Assembly: GCA_036351435.1 (NCBI GenBank)
Contig: JAZBPA010000008.1
Span: 1 to 34,024, forward strand
Reading direction: 5' to 3'
Length of the DNA stretch: 34,024 nt
Source: JAAUQA01 sp036351435
GTDB taxonomy: Bacteria > Pseudomonadota > Gammaproteobacteria > Competibacterales > Competibacteraceae
The notes under the pieces are model-generated. The model saw only the letters and a list, made by a program, of their open reading frames with translations. It was not told where the DNA came from and made no database searches. Position 1 is the stretch's first letter; the number at the start of each line of letters is the position of its first letter. Shown one piece after another: positions 1 to 7,347 of the stretch. Position numbers and translations under genes: made by a program.

Positions 1-1093
1 AGTATTGCCGCACAGTCTGCGGCATTGGGTTCTCAAACCAAGACCGACTGCGATTGACGACGCCAACCAGCAATAACATCACCGGCACTTCCACCAGCAC
101 GCCAACCACGGTTGCCAGTGCAGCCCCTGAATTCAGCCCGAACAAGCTGATCGCTACCGCCACCGCCAGTTCGAAGAAATTAGAGGTACCGATTAAGGCC
201 GCCGGTCCGGCGATAGCAACCGGTACTCGCCAAGCGCGGCCCCATAGATAAGCCACGGCGAAGATACCCACGCTTTGCAGAATGAGTGGAATGGCAATCA
301 ACAAGATAATTAGGGGTTGTTGCAGAATCGTCCCGCCCTGAAATCCGAACAGCAGCACCACCGTCGCCAACAGGCCGATAATAGTCCAAGGTTTACAATG
401 TTTATTAAAGGCATCGAGCCGGGTTTCACCACCTTGCGCGAGCAAAGTACGTCGAGTGAACCAACCCACAGCCAGCGGAATGACCACGTACAACACAACC
501 GACAGCAACAATGTTTCCCAAGGCACGATGACATCGGCCATACCCAGCAGCAGGGCCACAATAGGAGCAAAGGCGAAAATCATGATGATGTCGTTCAACG
601 CCACCTGAACCAAAGTATAAGTGGCATCGCCACGGGTTAGCTGGCTCCACACGAACACCATTGCAGTGCAGGGCGCCGCGCCCAACAAAATCATCCCAGC
701 GATATAAGACTTAGCGTCCTGCGGATTAACCCAATCACGGAAGAAAAACTCGAAAAACAGCAGTCCCAACCCGGCCATAGTGAAGGGCTTGATCAACCAG
801 TTCACCACCACTGTGATCACGATACCCTTGGGCCGCTCGCCGATATGTCGAAGCGAGGCCAAATCCACGTTTACCATCATCGGGTAAATCATCACCCAAA
901 TCAGCACCGCCACGACTAGATTGACGCTGGCGACTTCCAACTGACTCAATGCGGCAAACAAACCCGGCGTTACATTGCCGAGTATGATGCCCGCCAGGAT
1001 GCACAGCGCCACCCAGACGGTAAGATAGCGCTCGAATATCCCCATGCTAGCGCCGGCCGCTTGCTTACCAACGACTTCACATTGCGCACTCAT
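1..1093 (-). CDS. arsB: ACR3-family arsenite efflux permease (C-terminus cut by window edge)
   Basis: Integral membrane As(III)/H+ antiporter of the ACR3 (bile/arsenite/riboflavin transporter) family that exports arsenite. Reading the minus strand from ATG 1093-1091 gives 364 codons with no stop before the edge. That is about the usual ACR3 length, so only a few residues should be missing. The protein is strongly hydrophobic with about ten possible membrane spans. It contains the motif GAAPCTAMVFVWS, which holds the conserved membrane-embedded cysteine needed for arsenite transport. The start codon overlaps the arsC stop as ATGA (1090-1093), so the two genes are translationally coupled. ACR3 is the functional counterpart of, but unrelated to, the E. 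coli type ArsB. Confidence 0.93.
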   Translation of the reverse strand, partial: MSAQCEVVGKQAAGASMGIFERYLTVWVALCILAGIILGNVTPGLFAALSQLEVASVNLVVAVLIWVMIYPMMVNVDLASLRHIGERPKGIVITVVVNWLIKPFTMAGLGLLFFEFFFRDWVNPQDAKSYIAGMILLGAAPCTAMVFVWSQLTRGDATYTLVQVALNDIIMIFAFAPIVALLLGMADVIVPWETLLLSVVLYVVIPLAVGWFTRRTLLAQGGETRLDAFNKHCKPWTIIGLLATVVLLFGFQGGTILQQPLIILLIAIPLILQSVGIFAVAYLWGRAWRVPVAIAGPAALIGTSNFFELAVAVAISLFGLNSGAALATVVGVLVEVPVMLLLVGVVNRSRSWFENPMPQTVRQY

Positions 1094-1596
1094 GCGTGTT
1101 TACCGATTTCATCCAGGCGCTGTTGCAATTTGATCTTATCCAGTGAGCGGAGCGGTAAACTGGTAAACACCTTGATGCGGTTTTCCAGCACCCGAAACGC
1201 ATCGCGGAACGCCTGAATGCGTTCCCGTTCCGGACCTTCTACCGCAGCGGGATCGGGTATGCCCCAATGGGCCGTCATTGGTTGACCGGGCCAAATCGGA
1301 CAGACTTCATTGGCCGCGTTGTCGCACACGGTGAAAACGAAATCCAGTTTTGGGGAATCCGGCGTAGCGAATTCGTCCCAGGATTTGCTCCGCAATCCAT
1401 CGGTAGTGAAGTTCTGGCGTTTTAATATCTCAATGGCCAGCGGATTGACCTTTCCGGTGGGGAAACTGCCGGCGCTAAAGCCATGAAATCGGCCATTGCC
1501 GTAACGGTTAAGCAACGCCTCCGCCAGAATGCTGCGGGCGGAGTTGCCCGTACAAAGAAACAAAACGTTGAGAACAGACGGCTCTGTAACGCTCAT
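1090..1596 (-). CDS. arsC: Arsenate reductase, low-molecular-weight tyrosine phosphatase fold
   Basis: Reduces arsenate to arsenite, which the neighbouring ACR3 pump then exports. The 168-residue protein opens with the P-loop CTGNSAR (C15-X5-R21) typical of the LMW-PTPase type of ArsC. Further cysteines at about 91 and 99 (VCDNAANEVCP) match the redox cascade of thioredoxin-coupled enzymes such as S. aureus pI258 ArsC, not the glutaredoxin-linked plasmid R773 type. It is longer than the roughly 131-residue S. aureus enzyme by a C-terminal helical extension. Start and stop overlap arsR and acr3 by ATGA at 1593-1596 and 1090-1093, so the three genes form a tight operon. Confidence 0.93.
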   Translation of the reverse strand: MSVTEPSVLNVLFLCTGNSARSILAEALLNRYGNGRFHGFSAGSFPTGKVNPLAIEILKRQNFTTDGLRSKSWDEFATPDSPKLDFVFTVCDNAANEVCPIWPGQPMTAHWGIPDPAAVEGPERERIQAFRDAFRVLENRIKVFTSLPLRSLDKIKLQQRLDEIGKHA

Positions 1597-1964
1597 CGGG
1601 TATTGGACCTCTTAAAGTTAATTGAAGTGTCTTGCAAGGAACTCTCCGTTTCACAGCGCGGTATTGCGCAAACCTGCGACTGCCCGGCGCAGCAGTTCTC
1701 AGTCAAGTAACCCAGCAAATCGTTCATGGCGGCAAAGCGGACCGAATAGATCAGCGAGCGGCTTTGTCGTTGGCGTTCCAGTAAACCGGCTTGTTGCAGG
1801 GTTTTCAGATGGAATGACAAGGTCGGCAGCGGCAGACCGAAATGCGCGCCGATTTGCCCGGCTGAAGCGCCTGCTGGCCCTTTCTGAACTAGAAAACGAA
1901 AAATATCCAGACGCGTTTCTTGCGCCAGAGCACTTAGGGCTGTCAATACAGAATTTTTTTCCAT
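1593..1964 (-). CDS. arsR: ArsR/SmtB-family arsenite-responsive repressor
   Basis: Winged-helix metalloregulator that should repress its own arsR-arsC-acr3 operon and release DNA on binding As(III). The N-terminus has the family pattern ALAQETRLDIFRFLV, and the recognition region reads GLPLPTLSFHLKTLQQAGL. It lacks the classic ELCVC-type metal site in helix 3. Instead it carries cysteines 91, 92 and 99 near the C-terminus (NCCAGQSQVC), like the atypical ArsR of Acidithiobacillus ferrooxidans, which binds As(III) through C95/C96/C102. The 24-residue tail after this site is polar. The start is set by homology and lies inside an inverted repeat that may be the operator. No good Shine-Dalgarno precedes it. 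Confidence 0.92.
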   Translation of the reverse strand: MEKNSVLTALSALAQETRLDIFRFLVQKGPAGASAGQIGAHFGLPLPTLSFHLKTLQQAGLLERQRQSRSLIYSVRFAAMNDLLGYLTENCCAGQSQVCAIPRCETESSLQDTSINFKRSNTR

Positions 1965-1999
1965 ATTTCTAATATTATGGAAATATTGATTAACGTCAA
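1963..1999 (-). promoter_or_regulatory. Putative arsR promoter and operator
   Basis: Reading the minus strand, TTGACG (1999-1994) and TAATAT (1977-1972) form a plausible sigma70 pair with a 16-bp spacer. A perfect inverted repeat ATATTTC-N10-GAAATAT (1963-1969 and 1980-1986), with TAATATTA at its centre, covers the -10 region and the arsR start codon. This is the expected layout for an ArsR operator. The -10 element would place the transcript start at or within a few bases of the ATG. Confidence 0.5.
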
Positions 2000-2030
2000 G
2001 CCAAAAAAATATTTTTTATCGCCCGCATCC

Positions 2031-2092
2031 GTTGAACACACCACTTACGCAATAGGGATAAGTGCTGGCCAGCATGTTATTCCATGTTCAAC
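2031..2092. repeat. Nested inverted repeats upstream of the DUF4331 gene
   Basis: GTTGAACA (2031-2038) and TGTTCAAC (2085-2092) are perfect 8-bp inverted arms. Between them lies a perfect 12-bp palindrome TGCTGGCCAGCA (2063-2074). The block lies just ahead of the Shine-Dalgarno GGGAG (2099-2103) and ATG 2111. It could be a regulator site or structured leader; the bound factor is unknown. Confidence 0.5.
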
Positions 2093-2110
2093 AATCACGG
2101 GAGTTAATCG

Positions 2111-3673
2111 ATGAAAAAACCGACTTATTCATTACTGACAGCGTTGCTGGTGGCACTACCCCTGGGAGCATCTCAAGCCGCTAACCACCGCGAAGCACCG
2201 CTGACGGCCCTAGACCACAAAGCGGATATTACCGACTTTTTCGCCTTTGTCAGTTACGACGATCCCACCAAGGTCACCATGATCCTGGACGTCGATCCGT
2301 TGCAGGAACCGTCTAACGGTCCGAATTATTCCCCCTTCGATCCGGAAATTCTCTACGAAATCAAGGTTGACAATGATCATGACGCCAGAGAAGACATCAC
2401 CTTCCAGTTTCGCTTCAAGACCGAAATCCGGCTGCCCGGAGTATTCACCAGCTTCGTGGGGGCCGGCAACGGGATCACTGCGCCGGACAATTCACCGGCG
2501 CCGGTTGCTCCCGGCACCTTAGTGATTCCGCCCGCGATTACAGCTTTGGATGGCCCCGGTTCCGAGGGTTTGAGTTTACGACAAAGCTATACGGTGACCA
2601 TGGTCAGGGACAAACATAACAAAGTCCGCTTGGACGGTGAACAACCGTTATTTGCGGTACCAACCAATGTCGGGCCACGGACCATGCCCGATTACCCATC
2701 TTTAGCGCAACAGGGGATTTATGAACTGGATGACGGTATCCGGGTTTTTGCCGGCACGGTGGATGACCCGTTCTGGATCGATCTCGGAGCTGCTTTCGAT
2801 TCGCTTAATTTCCGCACATCGGCGTTTGGCACCGGCGTGCCGGGCGTGCTCGACGACATCCAAGATGCCGATGACATGCAGAATTTCGCCGCCGACGATG
2901 TGTCCGGTTTCAATGTCAACGCTATTGCAATCGAAGTGCCCATTACGATGCTGACCTCGGATGGTCAATTGCACTCAGCCAACGATATCCAGGCTACCAT
3001 CGGCTCCTGGGGAACCACTTCGCGACCACGAACAAAGATCTTCCGGGGCCCCGGCAAAGACCCCTTGTTGTCACGGGGCGTTGTACAGATCCAACGGATG
3101 GCTAATCCATTGTTCAATGAACTCATTATCGGCACCGGTTTCAAGGACAAATTCAGCATGAGTCAACCCCGCTTCGACTCCCAATTCGCGGATTTCGCGC
3201 TTGATCCGCCCTTGGCGCGGGTACTGAACGCTATCTATGCTGATGCTCTACCCATTCCTACCCCGCCACGGACTGATCTGCTGCCGCTGGTGCAATACCT
3301 GCCGCCGATTGCCGCTCCCGATACCCCGACCGGTCCGATCGCCGATTTGTTGCGCTTGAACACCGGCGTGCCACCAACCAACCTGATGGATCGGAGTCGG
3401 TTAGGTCTGTTGGCCGGCGATCAGGCCGGTTTCCCGAACGGACGGCGGGTTTCCGACGATGTGACCGACATTGCAGCCCGGGTCGTAGTCGGTGTGCTAG
3501 CCGGGGGACCCTTTGCCGGCTTTCCCCACAATCGGATCGGCGACGGGGTCAACACTAACGACGTAGATTATCCGGAAACCTTCCCCTACGTCGGTTACGC
3601 CAACTCCGGGCGTAACAGTAGTCACGAAGATCCGGGTGAAGTCGGATGCACCGGGACCTGTCCGGTGGATTAA
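2111..3673 (+). CDS. Secreted DUF4331-family protein
   Basis: A 520-residue exported protein of the DUF4331 family, whose biochemical role is unknown to me. Residues 1-23 form a signal peptide ending SQA, followed by the family signature NHREAPLTALDHKADITDFF at the mature N-terminus. The remainder is rich in Asp, Pro and Gly, as in other members. The C-terminus ends with two close cysteines (CTGTC), which could form a disulfide in the periplasm. The start is supported by GGGAG seven bases upstream of ATG 2111. The gene is divergent from arsR and followed by a strong hairpin. It sits upstream of the TPR and HupE-like genes, and all three products appear to act at the envelope. DUF4331 genes near ECF sigma factors are familiar to me, but no mechanism is established. 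Confidence 0.85.
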   Translation: MKKPTYSLLTALLVALPLGASQAANHREAPLTALDHKADITDFFAFVSYDDPTKVTMILDVDPLQEPSNGPNYSPFDPEILYEIKVDNDHDAREDITFQFRFKTEIRLPGVFTSFVGAGNGITAPDNSPAPVAPGTLVIPPAITALDGPGSEGLSLRQSYTVTMVRDKHNKVRLDGEQPLFAVPTNVGPRTMPDYPSLAQQGIYELDDGIRVFAGTVDDPFWIDLGAAFDSLNFRTSAFGTGVPGVLDDIQDADDMQNFAADDVSGFNVNAIAIEVPITMLTSDGQLHSANDIQATIGSWGTTSRPRTKIFRGPGKDPLLSRGVVQIQRMANPLFNELIIGTGFKDKFSMSQPRFDSQFADFALDPPLARVLNAIYADALPIPTPPRTDLLPLVQYLPPIAAPDTPTGPIADLLRLNTGVPPTNLMDRSRLGLLAGDQAGFPNGRRVSDDVTDIAARVVVGVLAGGPFAGFPHNRIGDGVNTNDVDYPETFPYVGYANSGRNSSHEDPGEVGCTGTCPVD

Positions 3674-3685
3674 TAGACTAATCGG

Positions 3686-3709
3686 GTGCCCCCTGATGGG
3701 GGCACTTTT
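3686..3709 (+). terminator. Rho-independent terminator after the DUF4331 gene
   Basis: Perfect 8-bp GC-rich stem GTGCCCCC / GGGGGCAC with loop TGAT, followed by TTTT. It starts 12 bases after the stop codon at 3673 and ends 29 bases before the TPR gene. The T tract is short, so it may be a partial terminator that makes the DUF4331 mRNA more abundant than the downstream genes. Confidence 0.75.
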
Positions 3710-3738
3710 GCCCTAAGACAGATTTCGGATACCGACAC

Positions 3739-4917
3739 ATGAAAGCATTCGCCGCACTACTTGTTCCTGGCATACTGATGACCAGTTCCTGGTCGATAGT
3801 CGCCGCACCTTTCGTGCCCCAGGAAGACAGCCAGGTATTGGAACGCCTGCTGTACCCAGCCGACACTCCTGAAGTACGCGAATTACGTCAATGGCGCGCC
3901 GAATTGTCCCGCCAACCTCATAATCTGGACTTGGCGCTGCGCCTGGCTTGGGGCTATGTCGCTCAGGGACGCGCCGAAGCCGATCCCCGCTATTACGGAT
4001 ATGCGCAAGCCGTACTGGAACCGTGGTGGCAACAACCGCCGGTTCCGGTGCTGTTGTTGCGCGCCACGCTGCGCCAGAATCGACATGATTTTCAGGGTGC
4101 GCTGAATGATTTCGCCGCCGTGTTGGAAATCCAGCCCCGCAATGCCCAAGCCTGGCTGAATCGAGCCGTGATTCTGGGCGTACAAGGCGATTACCGGAGT
4201 GCACTGCGCAGTTGTCTACCGCTGTCACGGTTGAGCACGCAGTTACTGGCCAGCGCCTGTGCGGGGAGTATTCTCAGCGTCAATGGCCAAGCGCAAACCG
4301 GCTACCGGTTGTTGCAGGACGCCTTGGACAACAGTGCCTCAGCAGATAAGAGGGAACAGCTCTGGGCAATCACCATTCTGGCAGAAACCGCTGCCCGACT
4401 CGGTCGGGTACGCGCCGCTGAACAGCATTTTCAGGAAGCCTTCCGGTTGGATTTACGCGACGCTTATTTGTTGAACGCTTACGCGGATTTTCTGCTGGAT
4501 CAGAATCGCCCGGAAGAGGTTCGCAACTTATTCCAAAACGACACCCGCCCGGATGCTTTTTTGCTGCGTTTAGCCTTGGCCGAACAACGCATCGGCTCGC
4601 CCGAGACCAAGGCCTATCAGCAGCAACTTGCGGATCGAATTCAGGCTATCCGCATGCGGGGCGATTCCACGCATTTGAACACCGAGGCGCGTTTTACCTT
4701 GCATCTGCTGGATCGACCGGCTGAAGCGCTACAACTGGCCTTGCGCAATTGGACGGTACAACGCGAACCAACCGATGCGCGTTTGGTCCTGGAAGCCGCG
4801 CTGGCTGCCGATGACCCAAAAGCGGCTCGACCTGTGCTCGACTGGCTCGCGGAAACCGGTTTGGAAGACGTTCACCTGGCACAACTCAAGCAACGCTTGA
4901 CGGGAGTGCAATCATGA
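3739..4917 (+). CDS. Secreted tetratricopeptide-repeat protein
   Basis: A 392-residue protein with an N-terminal signal peptide (about residues 1-22, ending VAA) and a solenoid of TPR-like helical pairs. The clearest repeats are near residues 108-145, where an alanine-rich helix pair carries the NAQAWLNRAVILG pattern, and near residues 205-265. No catalytic motif was seen, so a scaffold or adaptor role in the periplasm or at the outer membrane is the reasonable inference. Its stop overlaps the start of the HupE-like gene by ATGA (4914-4917), so the two are almost certainly made together. The upstream hairpin at 3686-3709 separates it partly from the DUF4331 gene. Confidence 0.8.
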   Translation: MKAFAALLVPGILMTSSWSIVAAPFVPQEDSQVLERLLYPADTPEVRELRQWRAELSRQPHNLDLALRLAWGYVAQGRAEADPRYYGYAQAVLEPWWQQPPVPVLLLRATLRQNRHDFQGALNDFAAVLEIQPRNAQAWLNRAVILGVQGDYRSALRSCLPLSRLSTQLLASACAGSILSVNGQAQTGYRLLQDALDNSASADKREQLWAITILAETAARLGRVRAAEQHFQEAFRLDLRDAYLLNAYADFLLDQNRPEEVRNLFQNDTRPDAFLLRLALAEQRIGSPETKAYQQQLADRIQAIRMRGDSTHLNTEARFTLHLLDRPAEALQLALRNWTVQREPTDARLVLEAALAADDPKAARPVLDWLAETGLEDVHLAQLKQRLTGVQS

Positions 4918-6050
4918 AAAAGCTAGCATTCGCGTTCTTGCTTGGGATGGTGCTGATGGTGCCTGTGTCCGGCTTGGCGCACAAACCCAGCGACAGCTAT
5001 TTGACCCTGCGATTCACCCAGGACAACACCCTGGCGGTCCGTTGGGACGTCGCCTTGAGGGATCTGGAATACGCCTTGGGCCTGGATACAAACGGCGATG
5101 GAGAAATTACTTGGGGTGAGCTGCGCATCCGGCACGCTGCTATCGGTAGCTACGCGTTGGCGCATCTGAAAATAGTGAACGGCGGCGAATCTTGTGATCC
5201 GAGTTCACTCCGGCAAGCGGTAGAAAACCACAGCGATGGCGCATACACGGTATTGACCTTTGAGCTGGGTTGCCCATACACACATTCACCGCTGACGCTG
5301 GATTATCGCCTGTTCTTCGATCTGGATCCTTCCCACCGGGGGTTGCTGCGGGTTGACTATCCAACGGGTACGCAAACAGCTGTGTTGTCGCCGGAACAAC
5401 CGCAACTCATCCTGCAACCAACCGCTCATAGCCGCTGGCGGCAATTCCTCGACTACTGGCGGGAGGGGGGTTGGCATATCTGGTTAGGCTTCGATCACCT
5501 GTTGTTTTTGATCACTCTGCTATTGCCCGCCGTGCTGCGCCGTGAGGATGGACACTGGCGGCAAGTCGATGGTTTCCGAACGGTAATGACCGAAGTCGTC
5601 GGCGTCGTTACGGCGTTCACCATAGCCCATTCGTTGACCTTGAGCGCTGCCGTGCTCGGCTGGATCAGCCTGCCTTCGCGTTGGGTAGAGTCGGTGATCG
5701 CCGCCACGGTGTTGGTGGCCGCGTTGAACAATCTATATCCCGTCGTACGGACACGGCTTTGGGTGCTGGCTTTCAGTTTGGGATTAATCCATGGCTTCGG
5801 CTTTGCCAGCGTATTAGTTGATCTAGGGTTGCCCAGCTCAGCCGTCGCGCTGGCGCTCGGTGGCTTCAACCTCGGCGTGGAAACCGGACAACTCGCTGTG
5901 GTTATCGCTCTTTTACCGCTGGCTTATGTTTTACGCAATTCCTGGTTCTACCGACGGGCCTTATTGCAGATGGGCTCGGCAGGTATTGCCGTGATTGCGG
6001 TGACGTGGCTACTGGAGCGGAGTTTGGAAGTGCCATTGTTACCCTTTTAA
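4914..6050 (+). CDS. HupE/UreJ-like membrane protein with periplasmic EF-hand
   Basis: A 378-residue protein with a signal peptide (residues 1-22), a periplasmic domain (about 23-185) and a C-terminal block of about six or seven membrane helices (190-370). The membrane part carries the HupE/UreJ_2 signatures GFDHLLFL (D194, H195), FTIAHSLTL (H239), GLIHGFGF (H293) and FNLGVETGQ (E323). HupE and UreJ are nickel permease-like proteins of hydrogenase and urease operons, but no such operon is present, so the substrate is unknown. Residues 58-69 (DTNGDGEITWGE) fit a canonical EF-hand calcium loop. The start overlaps the TPR gene stop. A gap of 111 bases separates it from the sigma gene. Confidence 0.83.
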   Translation: MKKLAFAFLLGMVLMVPVSGLAHKPSDSYLTLRFTQDNTLAVRWDVALRDLEYALGLDTNGDGEITWGELRIRHAAIGSYALAHLKIVNGGESCDPSSLRQAVENHSDGAYTVLTFELGCPYTHSPLTLDYRLFFDLDPSHRGLLRVDYPTGTQTAVLSPEQPQLILQPTAHSRWRQFLDYWREGGWHIWLGFDHLLFLITLLLPAVLRREDGHWRQVDGFRTVMTEVVGVVTAFTIAHSLTLSAAVLGWISLPSRWVESVIAATVLVAALNNLYPVVRTRLWVLAFSLGLIHGFGFASVLVDLGLPSSAVALALGGFNLGVETGQLAVVIALLPLAYVLRNSWFYRRALLQMGSAGIAVIAVTWLLERSLEVPLLPF

Positions 6051-6161
6051 ATGGGACGGTTACCGGCCATGTTATGTAGCCCGATACCACGCAGCGCCGA
6101 ATTCAGGCATAATTCCTGTCAAAAAAACCCATTCGTTGGTGGTGGTCAGACAGGGGACCTG

Positions 6162-6746
6162 ATGGACGCTTCATCCGGTAACAATGCAGGTCAACAATCC
6201 GGCAATACCGAATTGCTGTCTCTCGTATACGCTATCGTCGAACGCGACGATAGCGCACTTTCCCGTCTTTACGATCTGACTGTGGAACGGGTGTTTGGGT
6301 TAGCGTTGGCGATTACACGGAACCATGCGGATGCCGAAGAGGTCGTTTGTGATGTCTATCTGCAAATTTGGCAGCGCGCATCTCGCTATTCGGAAAGCCG
6401 TGGTAGCGTGCTTGCCTGGCTGATGATCAACTGTCGCAGTCTCGCGCTTGATTTATTGCGGCGGCGACGATCTCAGGAAAGAGGCACGGAAAAACTGGCG
6501 GCTGAGCCCCTGCAGGAAGCCAACGAGCTCGGTACAGAGGACATTCTTAATCAGGTACAAGAAGGCACAGCGGTGCACCGGGCACTCAACCAACTCTCGG
6601 AGGCGCAGCGGCAAACTATTTCGCTGGCGTTTTTCCAGGACTTGAGTCACCAAGAGATCGCAACAACGCTAAACCTTCCGTTGGGCACGGTGAAATCACA
6701 TATTCGCCGGGGTTTAACGACTCTGCGAGCCCATTTGGAACTATAG
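6162..6746 (+). CDS. ECF-family RNA polymerase sigma factor
   Basis: A 194-residue extracytoplasmic-function sigma factor. Region 2 covers about residues 27-100 (RLYDLTVERVFGLAL through the basic helix LDLLRRRR) and region 4 about residues 140-192, with the helix-turn-helix LSHQEIATTLNLPLGTVKSH. An in-frame ATG at 6051 exists, but the start at 6162 is preferred. It has GGGGAC at 6153-6158 just upstream, and the family normally begins close to this point. The gene is followed after 8 bases by a ChrR-like cupin gene, the usual position for its regulator. Regulation of the upstream DUF4331/TPR/HupE-like genes and of itself is likely but unproven; no ECF promoter consensus was recognised. Confidence 0.92.
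   Translation: MDASSGNNAGQQSGNTELLSLVYAIVERDDSALSRLYDLTVERVFGLALAITRNHADAEEVVCDVYLQIWQRASRYSESRGSVLAWLMINCRSLALDLLRRRRSQERGTEKLAAEPLQEANELGTEDILNQVQEGTAVHRALNQLSEAQRQTISLAFFQDLSHQEIATTLNLPLGTVKSHIRRGLTTLRAHLEL
6230..6255 (+). other. Strong hairpin inside the sigma-factor coding sequence
   Basis: Perfect 11-bp inverted repeat CGCTATCGTCG (6230-6240) / CGACGATAGCG (6245-6255) with a four-base loop AACG. It lies about 70-95 bases into the sigma gene, in the codons for residues 23-32. Such a stable hairpin within the early coding region could slow translation, act as an RNase target, or be a protein-binding DNA site. Confidence 0.6.
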
Positions 6747-6754
6747 GTAATAGC

Positions 6755-7246
6755 ATGGCTAAACATCAGGCAACGCCGGATAATGAGCTGGATTCAACTA
6801 GCGCCAAGGCCATTTCAGAGGCGGTTAAACCACATCCCTTGACCGCGGAACGCAAAGAATCCATGCGTTCTCGTATTCTGAACCGGATTGCTACCACACC
6901 GGCTCCAGCTCCTGCGGGTACGCTTACAGTTCGCGCCGATGAGAGGGGCTGGATCGCCATTACACCCCAGATTGAAATCAAGGTGCTACATCGGGACCTT
7001 GAACAAAATGTCCAAACGACCCTGTGGCGGGTACAACCCGGAGCATTCGTTCCCCCGCATTATCATCAATTGAACGAGGAGTGTCTGGTACTTGAGGGCG
7101 AGATCAAAGTCGGTGACCACATCGTTCGACAGGGCGACATGCATATCGCTTTGGCAGGCCACACGCACCCAAAGGTTGAATCGACCACCGGCGCGCTATT
7201 GTTGTTGCGGGCAGAAATTCAAGATTGGCCAAGCGCGACGGCTTGA
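6755..7246 (+). CDS. ChrR-like cupin protein, probable sigma regulator lacking the zinc anti-sigma motif
   Basis: A 163-residue soluble protein whose residues 70-155 form a ChrR-type cupin. Likely metal ligands are H102 and H104 (PPHYH), E108 and a histidine at 136 or 138. R. sphaeroides ChrR pairs such a cupin with an N-terminal zinc-binding anti-sigma domain (a histidine plus HxxxCxxC). Here the N-terminus is only about 55 residues, has no cysteine, and keeps just a helix of the type that follows the zinc motif (LTAERKESMRSRILNRI). The only cysteine is C110. The gene lies 8 bases after the ECF sigma gene and is almost surely co-transcribed. It may still bind the sigma factor through another surface, or sense a signal without being a classical anti-sigma factor. 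Confidence 0.82.
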   Translation: MAKHQATPDNELDSTSAKAISEAVKPHPLTAERKESMRSRILNRIATTPAPAPAGTLTVRADERGWIAITPQIEIKVLHRDLEQNVQTTLWRVQPGAFVPPHYHQLNEECLVLEGEIKVGDHIVRQGDMHIALAGHTHPKVESTTGALLLLRAEIQDWPSATA

Positions 7247-7310
7247 GAAACAATTGAAACCTAAATCCTGAGTCTGGAAATTTTATAGAAACGCAATAGC
7301 GTCATAGTAA

Positions 7311-7339
7311 TCCTCACAGCCTGTATTTACCCGTGAGGA
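7311..7339 (+). promoter_or_regulatory. Hairpin overlapping the Shine-Dalgarno of the small ORF pair
   Basis: TCCTCAC (7311-7317) pairs perfectly with GTGAGGA (7333-7339) across a 15-base loop. The right arm contains most of the ribosome binding site GAGGAG (7335-7340) used by ATG 7345/7348. If formed in RNA it would hide the ribosome site. Confidence 0.5.
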
Positions 7340-7347
7340 GAGTAATG

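Noticed and set aside
735..1004. 89-codon minus-strand open frame
   Set aside because: It lies in a different frame inside acr3, and its arginine- and glycine-rich composition is that of an out-of-frame shadow.
6051..6161. Upstream start for the sigma factor at ATG 6051, directly after the HupE-like stop
   Set aside because: The added 37 residues have no sigma-factor character, and GGGGAC precedes ATG 6162.
7333..7347. GTG start for the first small ORF
   Set aside because: It lies in the ribosome binding site GAGGAG that serves ATG 7345/7348.
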